This document shows positions 33,853 to 42,062 of a stretch of 64,000 nt of DNA, in pieces (position 1 is the first letter of the stretch; each line of letters opens with the position of its first letter). The translations under genes and the position numbers were made by a program. The stretch comes from Prauserella_A sp040635515. Lineage in GTDB: Bacteria > Actinomycetota > Actinomycetes > Mycobacteriales > Pseudonocardiaceae. The stretch is from NCBI GenBank assembly GCA_040635515.1, contig JBEYHY010000006.1, positions 496,001-560,000 on the forward strand. The letters are read 5' to 3'. The notes under the pieces are model-generated. The model had not been told where the DNA came from. It was given only the letters and a program-made list of their open reading frames with translations, and ran no database searches.

Positions 33853-34760
33853 CGCGAGCGAACGAAATCGGCGACAACCCGCGCCAGCTCCTCGCCGGCG
33901 TCCTCCTGCAGGAAATGTCCCGCATGGGAGATGTCGGTGTGCGCCCTTCCCGCCGCGCCGGGAACAGCGTCGGCGAGGAGCGGCTTCATCGCCGCGGTGA
34001 TCGGGTCGCTGTCACCGAAGGCACACAGGAAGGGGATGTCGAGTTGCCGCAGCGTCTGCCATGCCGCTTTGTTCGCCGCGCTCGCGGGGTCATTCGCGCT
34101 GGTCGGGACGAGTCCCGGCATCGCGCGAGGCCCCGCCTTGTACATCTCGTTGGGAAACGGCGCGTCGTAGGCCGCGCGCTCGACCTCGGTCAGCTTCCTC
34201 GTACGGCAGCCGGACTGCACGAAGCGGGCGATGTCGAGGACGGGCGCCTTCTGCACGGCGTCGTGGAAGGCCCACCATGCGGCAGGCATGCCTTCCTCGC
34301 CCGTGGGAAGGCCCGTGTTGGCCGCGACGACACCGGCGAACCGGCCGGGGTGCTCGGCCACGAGGCGCAACCCGATCAACCCGCCCCAATCCTGACCGAC
34401 GAGGGTCACGTCGCGGAGGTCGAGCGCGTCGAACGCGAACGCCCTCATCCACTCCACGTGCTGGGCGTAACTGTGGTCGCCGACCTCGACCGGCTTGTCG
34501 GATCTGCCGAACCCGACGAGGTCGGGCGCGATGGCCCTGATGCCCGCTTCGGCCAGCACCGGCAGCATGTCCCGGTACAGGAACGACCAGGTCGGTTCGC
34601 CGTGCAGCAGCAGCACGACGGGGCCGTCGGCAGGCCCCGCCTCCACATAGCCGACCCTGACAATCCCGGAAAGCGGATTGTCGAGGTCGGCGTAGAGGTC
34701 GGGGAAATCGAAGTCGGGAAGGTCGGCGAAGCGGTCGTCTGGAGTCCGTAGTAGCCGCAC
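33849..34760 (-). CDS. Haloalkane dehalogenase-like alpha/beta hydrolase
   Basis: Protein of 303 aa. Seen: the oxyanion-loop motif HGEPTWSFLYR near residue 53-63, the nucleophile elbow GQDWGG near 122-127 with Asp in place of the Ser/Cys of esterases, the acid in FGDSDPIT near 247-254, and the catalytic His in HAGHFLQED near 277-285. Asp nucleophile plus the Trp of the DWGG motif and the HGEPTW loop are diagnostic of haloalkane dehalogenases, which hydrolyse carbon-halogen bonds in the cytosol. Epoxide hydrolases share the Asp but usually have HGWP-type loops. The natural substrate is unknown. It follows the DUF350 gene by 16 bases, so it is probably the last gene of that operon. Confidence 0.86.
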   Translation of the reverse strand: MRLLRTPDDRFADLPDFDFPDLYADLDNPLSGIVRVGYVEAGPADGPVVLLLHGEPTWSFLYRDMLPVLAEAGIRAIAPDLVGFGRSDKPVEVGDHSYAQHVEWMRAFAFDALDLRDVTLVGQDWGGLIGLRLVAEHPGRFAGVVAANTGLPTGEEGMPAAWWAFHDAVQKAPVLDIARFVQSGCRTRKLTEVERAAYDAPFPNEMYKAGPRAMPGLVPTSANDPASAANKAAWQTLRQLDIPFLCAFGDSDPITAAMKPLLADAVPGAAGRAHTDISHAGHFLQEDAGEELARVVADFVRSR

Positions 34761-34776
34761 GCCCCAACCGTACTGT

Positions 34777-35223
34777 TCAGGAGATGGCGACTGCTACCAC
34801 CAGGCCGAGGGCGACGTGGGCCGACGCGACGACGAAGCTGGCCGGAGCGAACTTCTCGCTCTCGATGGTGGAGCGCACGTCGATGCGGGTGACGAATTCG
34901 AGCAATCGCACCGCGACGACCTGCGCGACGATGCCGATCAGGCCGTAGACCAGCGAAAGGATCAGGCCCTCCGCGAGATCACTCGACGACGACCAGATGG
35001 CGACGACGATGATGAACGCCATCGAGAGCATTCCGGAGGCCGTGATGATGACCGCGTTCGGAAGCCCTGACCTCACCAGCTCGGACAGCTTGCCCGGCGT
35101 CGTGAAATCGATCGCGTAGAAGCCGATGAACATCAGGACGAGGCCGACGATCGCGTAAAGCAGGATGGCGCCGATTCCTCGCGCGAGGTCGGAGCCGAAG
35201 GTGTCGGACAGTGCAACGAGCAC
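34777..35223 (-). CDS. DUF350-family membrane protein (YjfL-like)
   Basis: Protein of 148 aa with four predicted helices: AILLYAIVGLVLMFIGFYAI near 18-38, AVIITASGMLSMAFIIVVAI near 57-76, ILSLVYGLIGIVAQVVAVRL near 88-108, and FVVASAHVALGLVVAVAI at the C-terminus. This is the two-repeat DUF350 layout (each repeat two helices). In enterobacteria DUF350 genes (yjfL) are grouped with YgiC-like ATP-grasp and YgiB-like genes, the same trio as here. Function unknown; the family is thought to be part of a membrane stress or envelope module. Forty-one bases separate it from the upstream YgiC-like gene. Confidence 0.85.
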   Translation of the reverse strand: MLVALSDTFGSDLARGIGAILLYAIVGLVLMFIGFYAIDFTTPGKLSELVRSGLPNAVIITASGMLSMAFIIVVAIWSSSSDLAEGLILSLVYGLIGIVAQVVAVRLLEFVTRIDVRSTIESEKFAPASFVVASAHVALGLVVAVAIS

Positions 35224-35264
35224 GGGAGGTCTCCAGGGTTAGCTCGGTCGTTTCGCGTGGTCTA

Positions 35265-36431
35265 TCACGATTCGGGGATGCGGTGGGGCACGAACGCGGC
35301 CCCGTCGTCGGTGACGAGCCCCGCCGTCTCCCTGATGCCCAGCCCCGCCGAATCGTCGCCGACGATCCACGCGCCGAGCGCGGGGCGGTAACCGTCGAAC
35401 TCGGGCAGCGGATCGAACGCCTGGTAGACGTATCCCTCCGCGCCGTAGACGCCGCTGGTCTCGGTCTCGTAGCCGGTCGCGACGATCTGCACGTTGGCGC
35501 CCTCCCTGCCCAGCTTCGGCTTGCGCACGTACTCGGTGAGCAGGCCGGGCTGGTCGTTGAAAGCGGGAAGCAGATTGGGGTGGCCGGGGTAGTTCTCCCA
35601 CAGCACGGCGAGGATCGCCTTGTTGGAGAGCAGCATCTTCCACAGCGGCTCGACCCACTGGGTCCGCGGAAGGGATTCGGCGGCGTACTTGCCGAACTCC
35701 TCCTCGATCACCCATTCCCAGGGATACATCTTCATGACCGTGCTCATCGGGGCTTCCTCAAGATCGACGAAGCGCTTGAGCAGCGGGTCCCAGCCGATCT
35801 CCTCGATGGCGAGCCCCACCGTGTCGAGCCCGGCCTCCGCGGCCGTTTCCTGCAGGTAGGAAGTGGTGATGTGGTCCTCGCCGCTCGCGTCGGCGCTCGA
35901 CCACGTGAAGTGCACCTCGGGAGAGGGCAGGTCGGCTCCGAGCGCCTGCCACCGTTCCACGAGCCGCTCGTGAATGGAGTTCCACTGATCGTCGTCGGGA
36001 AAGACGGTGGTCTTCCAATGCCACTGGAGCACGGCGGCCTCAAGAAGTGAGGTCGGCGTGTCCGCGTTGTACTCCAGCAGCTTGGCGGGGCTCCTGCCGT
36101 CGTAGCGCAGATCGAAGCGCCCGTACACGTGCGGATCCCTGCGCTTCCACGACTCGGCGATGTGCGGCCACACCCACTCGGGGAGGCCGAACTCGGCATA
36201 ACGCTCGGTCAGTACGACGTGGTCGACGGCTTCGAGACACATCGAGTGCAGCAGCTCGACGTCCGCCTCGACGGAGAGAACGTCCTCCATCTCAAGCACG
36301 TAGTGCACCGACTCGTCCCAGTAGGGACGCGACTGACCGGTGCCGTACCGAGCGGGCGTACCGAAGACCAGTCCTTGTTCCTCGACGATTCGTTTCCAGT
36401 CGCGCCGGGGCGTGCTGGACTCCCTGTGCAC
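35265..36431 (-). CDS. Glutathionylspermidine synthase-like ATP-grasp protein (YgiC family)
   Basis: Protein of 388 aa matching the pre-ATP-grasp plus ATP-grasp domain of glutathionylspermidine synthase without the amidase half. Seen: GRFDLRYDGRSPAKLLEYNADTP (quoted in part: KLLEYNADTPTSLLEA) near residue 115-130, the TSYLQETA region, MYPWEWVIEEEFGKY near 230-245, LLSNKAILAVLWENYPGHPNLLPA near 267-290, KPKLGREGANV near 308-318 and ETSGVYGAEGYVYQ near 330-343. Stand-alone members such as YgiC do not make glutathionylspermidine; their ligase product is unknown, and actinobacteria lack glutathione. It starts at a GTG directly after the stop of the previous gene (TAGGTG) with GGAGG inside that gene. 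Confidence 0.88.
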   Translation of the reverse strand: MHRESSTPRRDWKRIVEEQGLVFGTPARYGTGQSRPYWDESVHYVLEMEDVLSVEADVELLHSMCLEAVDHVVLTERYAEFGLPEWVWPHIAESWKRRDPHVYGRFDLRYDGRSPAKLLEYNADTPTSLLEAAVLQWHWKTTVFPDDDQWNSIHERLVERWQALGADLPSPEVHFTWSSADASGEDHITTSYLQETAAEAGLDTVGLAIEEIGWDPLLKRFVDLEEAPMSTVMKMYPWEWVIEEEFGKYAAESLPRTQWVEPLWKMLLSNKAILAVLWENYPGHPNLLPAFNDQPGLLTEYVRKPKLGREGANVQIVATGYETETSGVYGAEGYVYQAFDPLPEFDGYRPALGAWIVGDDSAGLGIRETAGLVTDDGAAFVPHRIPES

Positions 36432-37037
36432 CTACGAGCCTCCGCTCTTACCGAAGCTGCCGCCGCTGATGCCGAAACCACCACGCTGCACCGTCTTGCC
36501 CGACTTGGTGCTGATGTTGGCGTTGGCGGGCTTGGTGTACGAACCGCCGGAGACGGTGCTGCCAACGGCACCCGTCCCGCCGTAGTTGTATCGGTACTGC
36601 TGGTAACCGCCGCCCATGATCGGCAGGAAGAGGAAACCGCCCGACGTGTAGCCGCCGTGACTGGCGACGTAGTCCTCGTCGCAGTAGTCGTCGTTCTCCA
36701 CGACGGTGCCGTTGGCGTCGGTACACACCGCGGTCACCTCGTCGGGAGTCGCCACCAGGTACCACCCCGCGACGAGGCCGACAAGACCGACGGTGACCCC
36801 GCTGCCGATGAAGACCTTGCGCCGCGTCCCCGCCTTGCGCTCGGCATCGGCCCTGGCCTGTTCCTCGGCGGCCTCGCGTTCCTTCTCTTCGAGAAGCGCC
36901 TTGCGCCGGGCACGTTGCTCGGCGAGCGTCGGCTCCCTCGGCTGCGTGCTCTCCGCGTCCTGAAACCGCATCGAGCCACGCTTGCGAGGTTGCTGTTCCT
37001 CGTTCTGTTCCTCGTTGGAGGAGCTTTCGTCCGTCAT
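36432..37037 (-). CDS. Membrane-anchored YgiB/DUF1190-like protein
   Basis: Protein of 201 aa. A charged, probably coiled N-terminal region (about 1-70, Glu/Arg/Ala-rich), one membrane helix (KVFIGSGVTVGLVGLVAGWYL near 74-95), then an extracytoplasmic part with CTDANGTVVENDDYCDEDY (two Cys, likely a disulphide) and a Gly/Ser/Tyr-rich tail ending GFGISGGSFGKSGGS. The paired Cys-acidic motif and Gly-rich tail recall YgiB/YjfM (DUF1190), whose genes neighbour ygiC-like genes. First gene of the operon with the ATP-grasp and DUF350 genes. Start ATG 37037 is supported by GGAG seven bases upstream. Function unknown. Confidence 0.7.
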   Translation of the reverse strand: MTDESSSNEEQNEEQQPRKRGSMRFQDAESTQPREPTLAEQRARRKALLEEKEREAAEEQARADAERKAGTRRKVFIGSGVTVGLVGLVAGWYLVATPDEVTAVCTDANGTVVENDDYCDEDYVASHGGYTSGGFLFLPIMGGGYQQYRYNYGGTGAVGSTVSGGSYTKPANANISTKSGKTVQRGGFGISGGSFGKSGGS

Positions 37038-37124
37038 CGAGCACTCCGTTACCGCGGGCTGGCGCTCCTTCACCCTATCGACTCCTGGGGCGCGGCCAGT
37101 CACGAACAGGCATCATGGACCGCG

Positions 37125-38180
37125 ATGCCCGACGAGTCCGACCAGCTTTCGCCGAACAGACGAGCACTGCGTACCCGCGTGCTCATGGCCGGCGTATTCA
37201 TCGGCGCCATCGTCGCGATGTCGTTGAGCTGGGTCTTTTCCTGGGGTTTTACCAGTGAAACCGAACTCGCACAGCAGGCGGCCCAGCAAACCCAGGAGAA
37301 AAAGCGGGAGGCGTTCAGCTCACCGCCCGGAAGCTGTTTGACCTGGACCGCGCCGGACGCGAGCGACGTGCGGACCGTCTCCTGCGAGGAGGAGCACCTG
37401 TTCGAGGTCGCCGGTGTGGCCGATATCTCCGACAAATTTCCGAAGGGAGCCCGCTCGCCCGACGACGAAACGTGGCGGGAACTGTCGGAGGAACGGTGCG
37501 GCAAGATTGCGGAGGACTACCTCGACAAGCCACTCGATCCGTTCGGCAAGCTCACCGTCGGCGTGCTGCGTCCCGACGCCGAACAGTGGAGGGAAGGCGA
37601 CCGCACGCTGCATTGCGGCATCCAGCGGGTCGCTCCCGGCGGCGAACTGCAGCCGCTCAAGGGCAAGGCCGCCGACGAGGACCAGTCGGACGTCTGGGAG
37701 GAAGGCACCTGCCTCGCGCTCGACGGCAAGACCGTCGGCGATCCGATCTCGTGCTCCTCCGAACACTCCTACGAGATCATCGGACTGGTGGACCTCAAGG
37801 AGAAATTCGACGAGTACCCCTCCACCGACGATCAGAAGGCATGGCTGGACACGGAGTGTTCCGCGATCGCCAAGGAGTACACCGGCGGTGCCGATCTCAG
37901 GGAGAAGGGCCTGATCCTGACCTGGGATCTGCGGGAACAGAAGAGCTGGGACGCCGGATCGACCCTGGTCAACTGCAAGGTCGCCGCGAAACTGGAGGAC
38001 GACTCGGGGCTCGCGCCCGTACGCGGCAGCATCCGCAAGGAGGAAAAGCCGCCCGAGTCCGAGCAGCCGAAGGAATCGGAGGGCAACTCCGAATCCGGAG
38101 CCGAATCCGACCCCGGCTCCGGCGATCAGGAACAGGGCGGTCAGGAACAGGGCGAGCCTTCCGAAGCGAACGGTGGCTGA
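37125..38180 (+). CDS. Septum-formation family membrane protein (Rv3835-like)
   Basis: Protein of 351 aa. One N-terminal membrane helix (VLMAGVFIGAIVAMSLSWVF near 20-40), then two repeats of a domain with paired cysteines: CLTWTAPDASDVRTVSCEEEHLFEV near residue 67-91 (quoted in part: VSCEEEHLFEVAGV) and CLALDGKTVGDPISCSSEHSYEI near 195-217 (ISCSSEHSYEIIGL). The tail is Glu/Gly/Ser/Pro-rich and likely disordered. This is the actinobacterial septum-formation layout. The homologue Rv3835 lies next to serS in M. tuberculosis. A role in cell division is implied by the family name only. Followed after three bases by the zincin gene, so the two form an operon. Confidence 0.85.
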   Translation: MPDESDQLSPNRRALRTRVLMAGVFIGAIVAMSLSWVFSWGFTSETELAQQAAQQTQEKKREAFSSPPGSCLTWTAPDASDVRTVSCEEEHLFEVAGVADISDKFPKGARSPDDETWRELSEERCGKIAEDYLDKPLDPFGKLTVGVLRPDAEQWREGDRTLHCGIQRVAPGGELQPLKGKAADEDQSDVWEEGTCLALDGKTVGDPISCSSEHSYEIIGLVDLKEKFDEYPSTDDQKAWLDTECSAIAKEYTGGADLREKGLILTWDLREQKSWDAGSTLVNCKVAAKLEDDSGLAPVRGSIRKEEKPPESEQPKESEGNSESGAESDPGSGDQEQGGQEQGEPSEANGG

Positions 38181-38183
38181 ACG

Positions 38184-38534
38184 ATGCCGGTGGACATGAG
38201 CCTTGTCCGCTTCGAGGAGCTGGTGAGCGAGGCGCTCGACGCCGTGCCCCCGGCGTTCGCGAATGCCATGGACAACGTCGTGGTGCTGGTCGAGGAACAC
38301 AACGAAGAGGAACCCGGCATTCTGGGTCTCTACCACGGGGTCGCGCTCACCGAGCGCGGCCACGACTACGGTGGCGTGCTGCCCGACCGGATCTCCATCT
38401 ACCGGCAGCCCATCCTCGGCATGTGCGACACCGAGGAACAGGTGGTCGAGGAAGTACTCATCACCGTCGTCCACGAGATCGCGCACCACTTCGGCATCGA
38501 CGACGCGAAACTGCACGAACTCGGCTGGGGATGA
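38184..38534 (+). CDS. Minimal zincin metallopeptidase (Rv3836-like)
   Basis: Protein of 116 aa, about the usual size for this family. It carries the zinc motif HEIAHHFGIDD near residue 95-105 (HExxHxxGxxD, three zinc ligands with the Glu base) preceded by a helix EVLITVV. Upstream strands include VVVLVEEHNEEE and LGLYHGVALTERG. Members are cytosolic minimal metallopeptidases of unknown substrate. It is coupled to the septum-formation gene (three bases apart), the same pair as Rv3835-Rv3836 in M. tuberculosis. A slightly later ATG (MSLVRFEEL) is an equally good start. Function in the pair is unknown. Confidence 0.85.
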   Translation: MPVDMSLVRFEELVSEALDAVPPAFANAMDNVVVLVEEHNEEEPGILGLYHGVALTERGHDYGGVLPDRISIYRQPILGMCDTEEQVVEEVLITVVHEIAHHFGIDDAKLHELGWG

Positions 38535-38598
38535 GACCGATCAGGGTGAGGCCGGAAAGCGTGTCCGAGCTGACGAGTCTTGTTCCTCGCGGACGCTG

Positions 38599-39801
38599 AT
38601 GCGTGACAGACCCACTCGCGGCCTGAGCCGGCTGCTCGCCTCCAGCGCGGTGACCAACCTCGGGGACGGCATCGGCAAAGTCGCCTTCCCGCTGCTGGCC
38701 ACAACGGTCACCCGTGACCCCGTGCTCATCGCGGGGCTGTCGGCCGCCCAGTTCGTGCCGTGGCTGTTGTTCGCCGTGCTCGCCGGCGCGCTGCTCGACA
38801 GGGTCGACCGGCGCAAGGCCATCGTGTACGCCAACCTCGCCCGTGCCGCCGCCGTCGGCGCCATGGCCACGCTCGTGCTGCTCGACGCGGTGTCGATCTG
38901 GGCGGTATACGGCGCGGCGCTGCTGGTCGGCGCGGCGGAGACGGTCGCGGACAGCGCGGCGAACGTGCTGATCCCCTCGGTCGTCGGCGACAAGGGCAAG
39001 CTGGCCGGCGCCAACAGCAAGCTCCAGGCGACGGAAATCCTCGGCCAGACCTTCCTCGGCGGACCGGTCGGCAGCCTGACGTTCGCGTTGTTCGCCGCGA
39101 TGCCGTTTCTGCTCAACTCCTTCGCATTCGCGATCGGCGCCGCGTTGATGGTGGCCGTCGCCGGGAGCTTCCGGCCGAAGCCCACGGAGACGCCGCGTTC
39201 GCTGAAGGCCGACCTCGGCGAGGGGCTGCGCTGGCTCAGAGGAAACAGCCTGCTGCTGCGCCTCGTGCTCGTCGCGGGCTTGTTCAGCCTGGTGACCGAA
39301 CTCGCCCAGGCCCAGCTCGTGCTGTACGCGCTGGAGGATCTCGGCCTCGAACCCGCCGCGTTCGGTGTCTTCGCCTTCGTCGGTGGCATCGGCGGGCTTG
39401 CGGGCGCGGCCGTCGCGCCGAGGCTGCTCGGGCGGATCGGCCGCAGGGCCGTGCTGGTCAGCGGGATCGTGGCGGCGGCGATCGGTTTCGGCGGGATGGG
39501 GTTTTCCGGCAACCCCGTACTGTCCGCGGTGTTGTTCGGCGTTTTCGCGGCCGCCGTCGTCGTGGTCAACGTGATGCTCGCGACCGCGCGGCACGAACTC
39601 GTGCCGGGTGAACTGCTCGGCAGGGTGCTCGGGGTGTGGCGAACGATCGTGTGGGGTGCCGTTCCGGTCGGCGCGCTGCTCGGCGGCGTACTCACCGACC
39701 TGCTCGGCAGTCCCAGCACGACCTTCGCCATCTCCGGCGGGCTGCTGCTCGCTCTCGCGGTCGTCGCGCTCGCGAGCTTCCGGCCGGCCGACCCTACTTG
39801 A
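38599..39801 (+). CDS. MFS transporter (MFS_3/EntS-like exporter)
   Basis: Protein of 400 aa with 12 predicted helices. Seen: LLASSAVTNLGDGIGKVAFPLL at helix 1 (quoted in part: SAVTNLGDGIGKVAFPLL), motif A-type LLDRVDRRKAIVYANLARA near residue 66-84, ETVADSAANVLIPSVV near 115-130, and VLATARHELVPGELLGRVLG-like ATARHELVPGELLGRVLGV near 325-343. This pattern is typical of the EntS/MFS_3 group of exporters, which move siderophores or drugs. No substrate can be named. Start ATG 38599 has no clear ribosome-binding site. The last eight bases overlap the 3' end of the convergent DUF4232 gene. Confidence 0.87.
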   Translation: MRDRPTRGLSRLLASSAVTNLGDGIGKVAFPLLATTVTRDPVLIAGLSAAQFVPWLLFAVLAGALLDRVDRRKAIVYANLARAAAVGAMATLVLLDAVSIWAVYGAALLVGAAETVADSAANVLIPSVVGDKGKLAGANSKLQATEILGQTFLGGPVGSLTFALFAAMPFLLNSFAFAIGAALMVAVAGSFRPKPTETPRSLKADLGEGLRWLRGNSLLLRLVLVAGLFSLVTELAQAQLVLYALEDLGLEPAAFGVFAFVGGIGGLAGAAVAPRLLGRIGRRAVLVSGIVAAAIGFGGMGFSGNPVLSAVLFGVFAAAVVVVNVMLATARHELVPGELLGRVLGVWRTIVWGAVPVGALLGGVLTDLLGSPSTTFAISGGLLLALAVVALASFRPADPT

Positions 39802-40459
39802 TGGTGCTCACGGTGAGCTGGTTACCAGGCAGGCTGCCCGTGTCACACCCGGTACCCGGCGCCTCGACGAACATCGCCTGCGTTTCCTGCGGCGGGTAGA
39901 CGCGAAGCCCCCTCACCTCGGTCGGGTTGCAGGCCGAGGCGTCGTAGTTCTGTACCTGCACGAACCCGACATCGGCCGAGGCGGCTTCGCCCGGGTTGAG
40001 GGTGATCGCGGCCCCCTTCGCACCTTCGCGTTCCGCGGCGGGCCCGACCTGGCGCCCTTCGTCGCCGGTCACATAGGAGACGCCGGGGAAGCCCTGGATC
40101 ACACAGGGCACGGAGCCCGCGTTGGTGAACTGCAGCGGCCGGTAATGGGTGCCGGCCGCCGCGTCGCCCTGCCCCAACGAGAGCCGCAGCTCCGAGGAGG
40201 TACACAGGGCCGGTTCCTGCGCCCTGTTTCGCGCCGAGGCGGGACTGTTCGGTGCCGAAGTCCCCGGCTCCCTCGGATTCACTGTCGCCGGTGATGTCGT
40301 GTCGTGAGGGGCCGACGATGTCGGTGGCGCTGATGGTGCCTGCGCCTCACCGCCGCCGGACTGGCCCGACTGGCCGCACCCTGTCAGTGCCAACGCCAGT
40401 GCCGCGGCTCCGACCGCGACCGTTGCTGTCTTCGAGACGTTAACGCGCATGATGGTCAT
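39794..40459 (-). CDS. DUF4232 lipoprotein
   Basis: Protein of 221 aa. Lipoprotein signal with lipobox LTGC (Cys about 29), a long Ser/Pro/Thr/Ala-rich linker (about 30-80), then a DUF4232 beta-sandwich with CTSSELRLSLGQGDAAAG near 87-104, LQFTNAGSVPCVIQGFPGVSYV near 110-131 (quoted in part: CVIQGFPGVSYV) and a final disulphide candidate CNPTEVRGLRVYPP...GTGC. These are secreted, membrane-anchored proteins of actinobacteria with unknown role. GGGAGG six bases upstream supports the ATG at 40459. Divergent from tenA across about 90 bp that contain an imperfect hairpin. Confidence 0.83.
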   Translation of the reverse strand: MTIMRVNVSKTATVAVGAAALALALTGCGQSGQSGGGEAQAPSAPPTSSAPHDTTSPATVNPREPGTSAPNSPASARNRAQEPALCTSSELRLSLGQGDAAAGTHYRPLQFTNAGSVPCVIQGFPGVSYVTGDEGRQVGPAAEREGAKGAAITLNPGEAASADVGFVQVQNYDASACNPTEVRGLRVYPPQETQAMFVEAPGTGCDTGSLPGNQLTVSTIK

Positions 40460-40548
40460 CACTCGCCTCCCTGTGCTGGGTGACTACCCACAGGACGCCT
40501 GGCACACACGGAGGGTTGCGTTGGTTTCCAACTCGAAGGCTGGACACT

Positions 40549-41256
40549 ATGTCAGGATTTTGTGACCGGAGCTGGCAGAGCACCGCGAACCTGCGAAAAG
40601 CGATGCTCGACCTGCCGTTCAACGCCGAACTCGCCGAGGGCACGCTCGGCAGGGATCGATTCCAGTTCTATCTCGCGCAGGACGCCCGCTACCTGGTCGG
40701 GTTCGGCCGAGCACTCTCGGTAGCCGCCGCGAAGGCACCCGATCCGGCCGCGCTGGCCTTCTTCTCCGGAGCAGCGCGGGAAGCCGTTCTCGTCGAACGT
40801 GCCCTGCACGAGAGCTACTTCGAACGGTTCGGGCTCGGCGAGGCCGATCTCGCGGCGATCGAGACCTCGCCGACCTGCCTCGGGTACACGTCCTACCTGC
40901 TCGCCGTCGCGCAGACGGAGGGCTACGCGGAGCTCATCGCGGCGCTGCTGCCGTGTTTCTGGATCTACCACGACGTCGGCACGGACATCCTCGAACAACA
41001 GCGGCGAACCGGAGCGAGCGGCAACCCGTACCAGGCGTGGATCGACACCTACGCCGACGACGACTTCGCCGCCGCCGTCCGTACCTGCATCGCCGAGGTG
41101 GACAAGGCCGCCGAACGCGCCGACGAGCACACGGTGGCCAGGATGTCGGCAGCGTTCACCAGGGCATGCGAGTACGAGTGGATGTTCTGGGACAGCGCCT
41201 ACCGGATGGAGTCGTGGCCGACCACGCACCTGCGCGGTTTGCCGGAGACGACCTAG
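40549..41256 (+). CDS. tenA: TenA/thiaminase II-family protein
   Basis: Protein of 235 aa, all-helical. TenA hydrolyses aminopyrimidine breakdown products of thiamin for salvage. Seen: Asp45 in the AQDARYL helix, Cys136 in LLPCFWIYHDVG (nucleophile position), and the Glu region CEYEWMFWDSAY near 205-216, all matching active TenA enzymes. Start ATG 40549 is chosen because the 23 residues upstream have no family similarity; neither a ribosome-binding site nor a -10 at leaderless distance is clear. No thiamin genes and no TPP riboswitch lie nearby. Its stop overlaps the convergent histidine-phosphatase gene by four bases. Confidence 0.87.
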   Translation: MSGFCDRSWQSTANLRKAMLDLPFNAELAEGTLGRDRFQFYLAQDARYLVGFGRALSVAAAKAPDPAALAFFSGAAREAVLVERALHESYFERFGLGEADLAAIETSPTCLGYTSYLLAVAQTEGYAELIAALLPCFWIYHDVGTDILEQQRRTGASGNPYQAWIDTYADDDFAAAVRTCIAEVDKAAERADEHTVARMSAAFTRACEYEWMFWDSAYRMESWPTTHLRGLPETT

Positions 41257-41876
41257 CCGCCGAGAGGGCTGCCTGCCCAGTCGAGGCAGCGCCAGCGCCC
41301 GTCGGCCAGGGATTCGAAGCGGACCATCGCCGTGTTGCCGAGCAGTTCCTTGCCCGCGAGTTCCTGGCCGACGTTGTCGGCAAGCCACTCGGCGCCGAGC
41401 CGGATCGCCCCGCCGTGACTGACCACGACGATGGCCTTGTCGGCGTCGACATCGGCGTGCTTGGCGCGTAGCCCGCCGATCGCCGAAAGGAAGCGGGTGC
41501 GTACCTGCTCGCCGGTCTCGCCGCCTGGCATACCCGTCGAGAGATCGCCGCTCGCCCACGCTTTCGCCGTCGTGAAGTACGACATGAGCGCCTCTTGGTC
41601 GCCCCTGTCCTCAAGGTCCCCGACGAAGACCTCCTGGATGCCGTCGATGACCTGCACACTCATCGCCAGCGACGTGGCGAGCGGGGCCGCCGTCTGCTGC
41701 GCCCTCGTCGCGCGGGAGGCGTAGACGGCCGCGATCGGCTCCCCGCTCAGCCGTTCCGCGAGACCACTCGCCTGCGAATGCCCAAGTTCGGTCAGCGGAG
41801 GGCCTGGCAGCGCGCTGTTCAGGATCTTGAGGATGTTGGCTTCGCTCTCCGCGTGCCGGACGAGGTACAACCGCAT
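41253..41876 (-). CDS. Histidine phosphatase-family protein (Rv3837c-like)
   Basis: Protein of 207 aa with the phosphoglycerate-mutase fold: catalytic YLVRHAES with His8, LTELGHSQASGLAERL near 28-43, YASRATRAQQTAAPLA near 54-69, and the second His in VVSHGGAIRLGAEWL near 150-165. Broad-specificity phosphatase or phosphoglycerate-mutase-like enzyme; the true substrate is unknown. The position just downstream of pheA on the same strand equals Rv3837c next to Rv3838c (pheA) in M. tuberculosis. The 186-bp gap from pheA carries a duplicated piece of the pheA 3' end. Confidence 0.88.
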   Translation of the reverse strand: MRLYLVRHAESEANILKILNSALPGPPLTELGHSQASGLAERLSGEPIAAVYASRATRAQQTAAPLATSLAMSVQVIDGIQEVFVGDLEDRGDQEALMSYFTTAKAWASGDLSTGMPGGETGEQVRTRFLSAIGGLRAKHADVDADKAIVVVSHGGAIRLGAEWLADNVGQELAGKELLGNTAMVRFESLADGRWRCLDWAGSPLGG

Positions 41877-41964
41877 GCTGCGACCCCCAGGTAAGTGACG
41901 GTGGTGATCCCCTGTCTACCAGCGCGCGTTCGGTCGCTCGGAGCGATGCGGGCAAGCCCACACC

Positions 41965-41999
41965 TCAGGCGGACCTACCGGCGCGCACGGCGGCCACCC
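41965..41999 (-). repeat. Duplicated fragment of the pheA 3' end
   Basis: Thirty of 35 bases match 42063-42097, the last codons and stop of pheA. On the minus strand both read VAAVRAG, one or two changed residues, SA, stop. The copy is 98 bp downstream of the real end and has no gene of its own. Confidence 0.6.
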
Positions 42000-42062
42000 G
42001 CCCACCGCGTCTCCCACCACCACCCAAACGGACACCGCACGCGCCCACCACCAACGAACCGA

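Noticed and set aside
40463..40548. Possible TPP riboswitch upstream of tenA
   Set aside because: Gap is only 86 bp, and no conserved CTGAGA or ACCTGA-type core was found; only an imperfect short hairpin is present.
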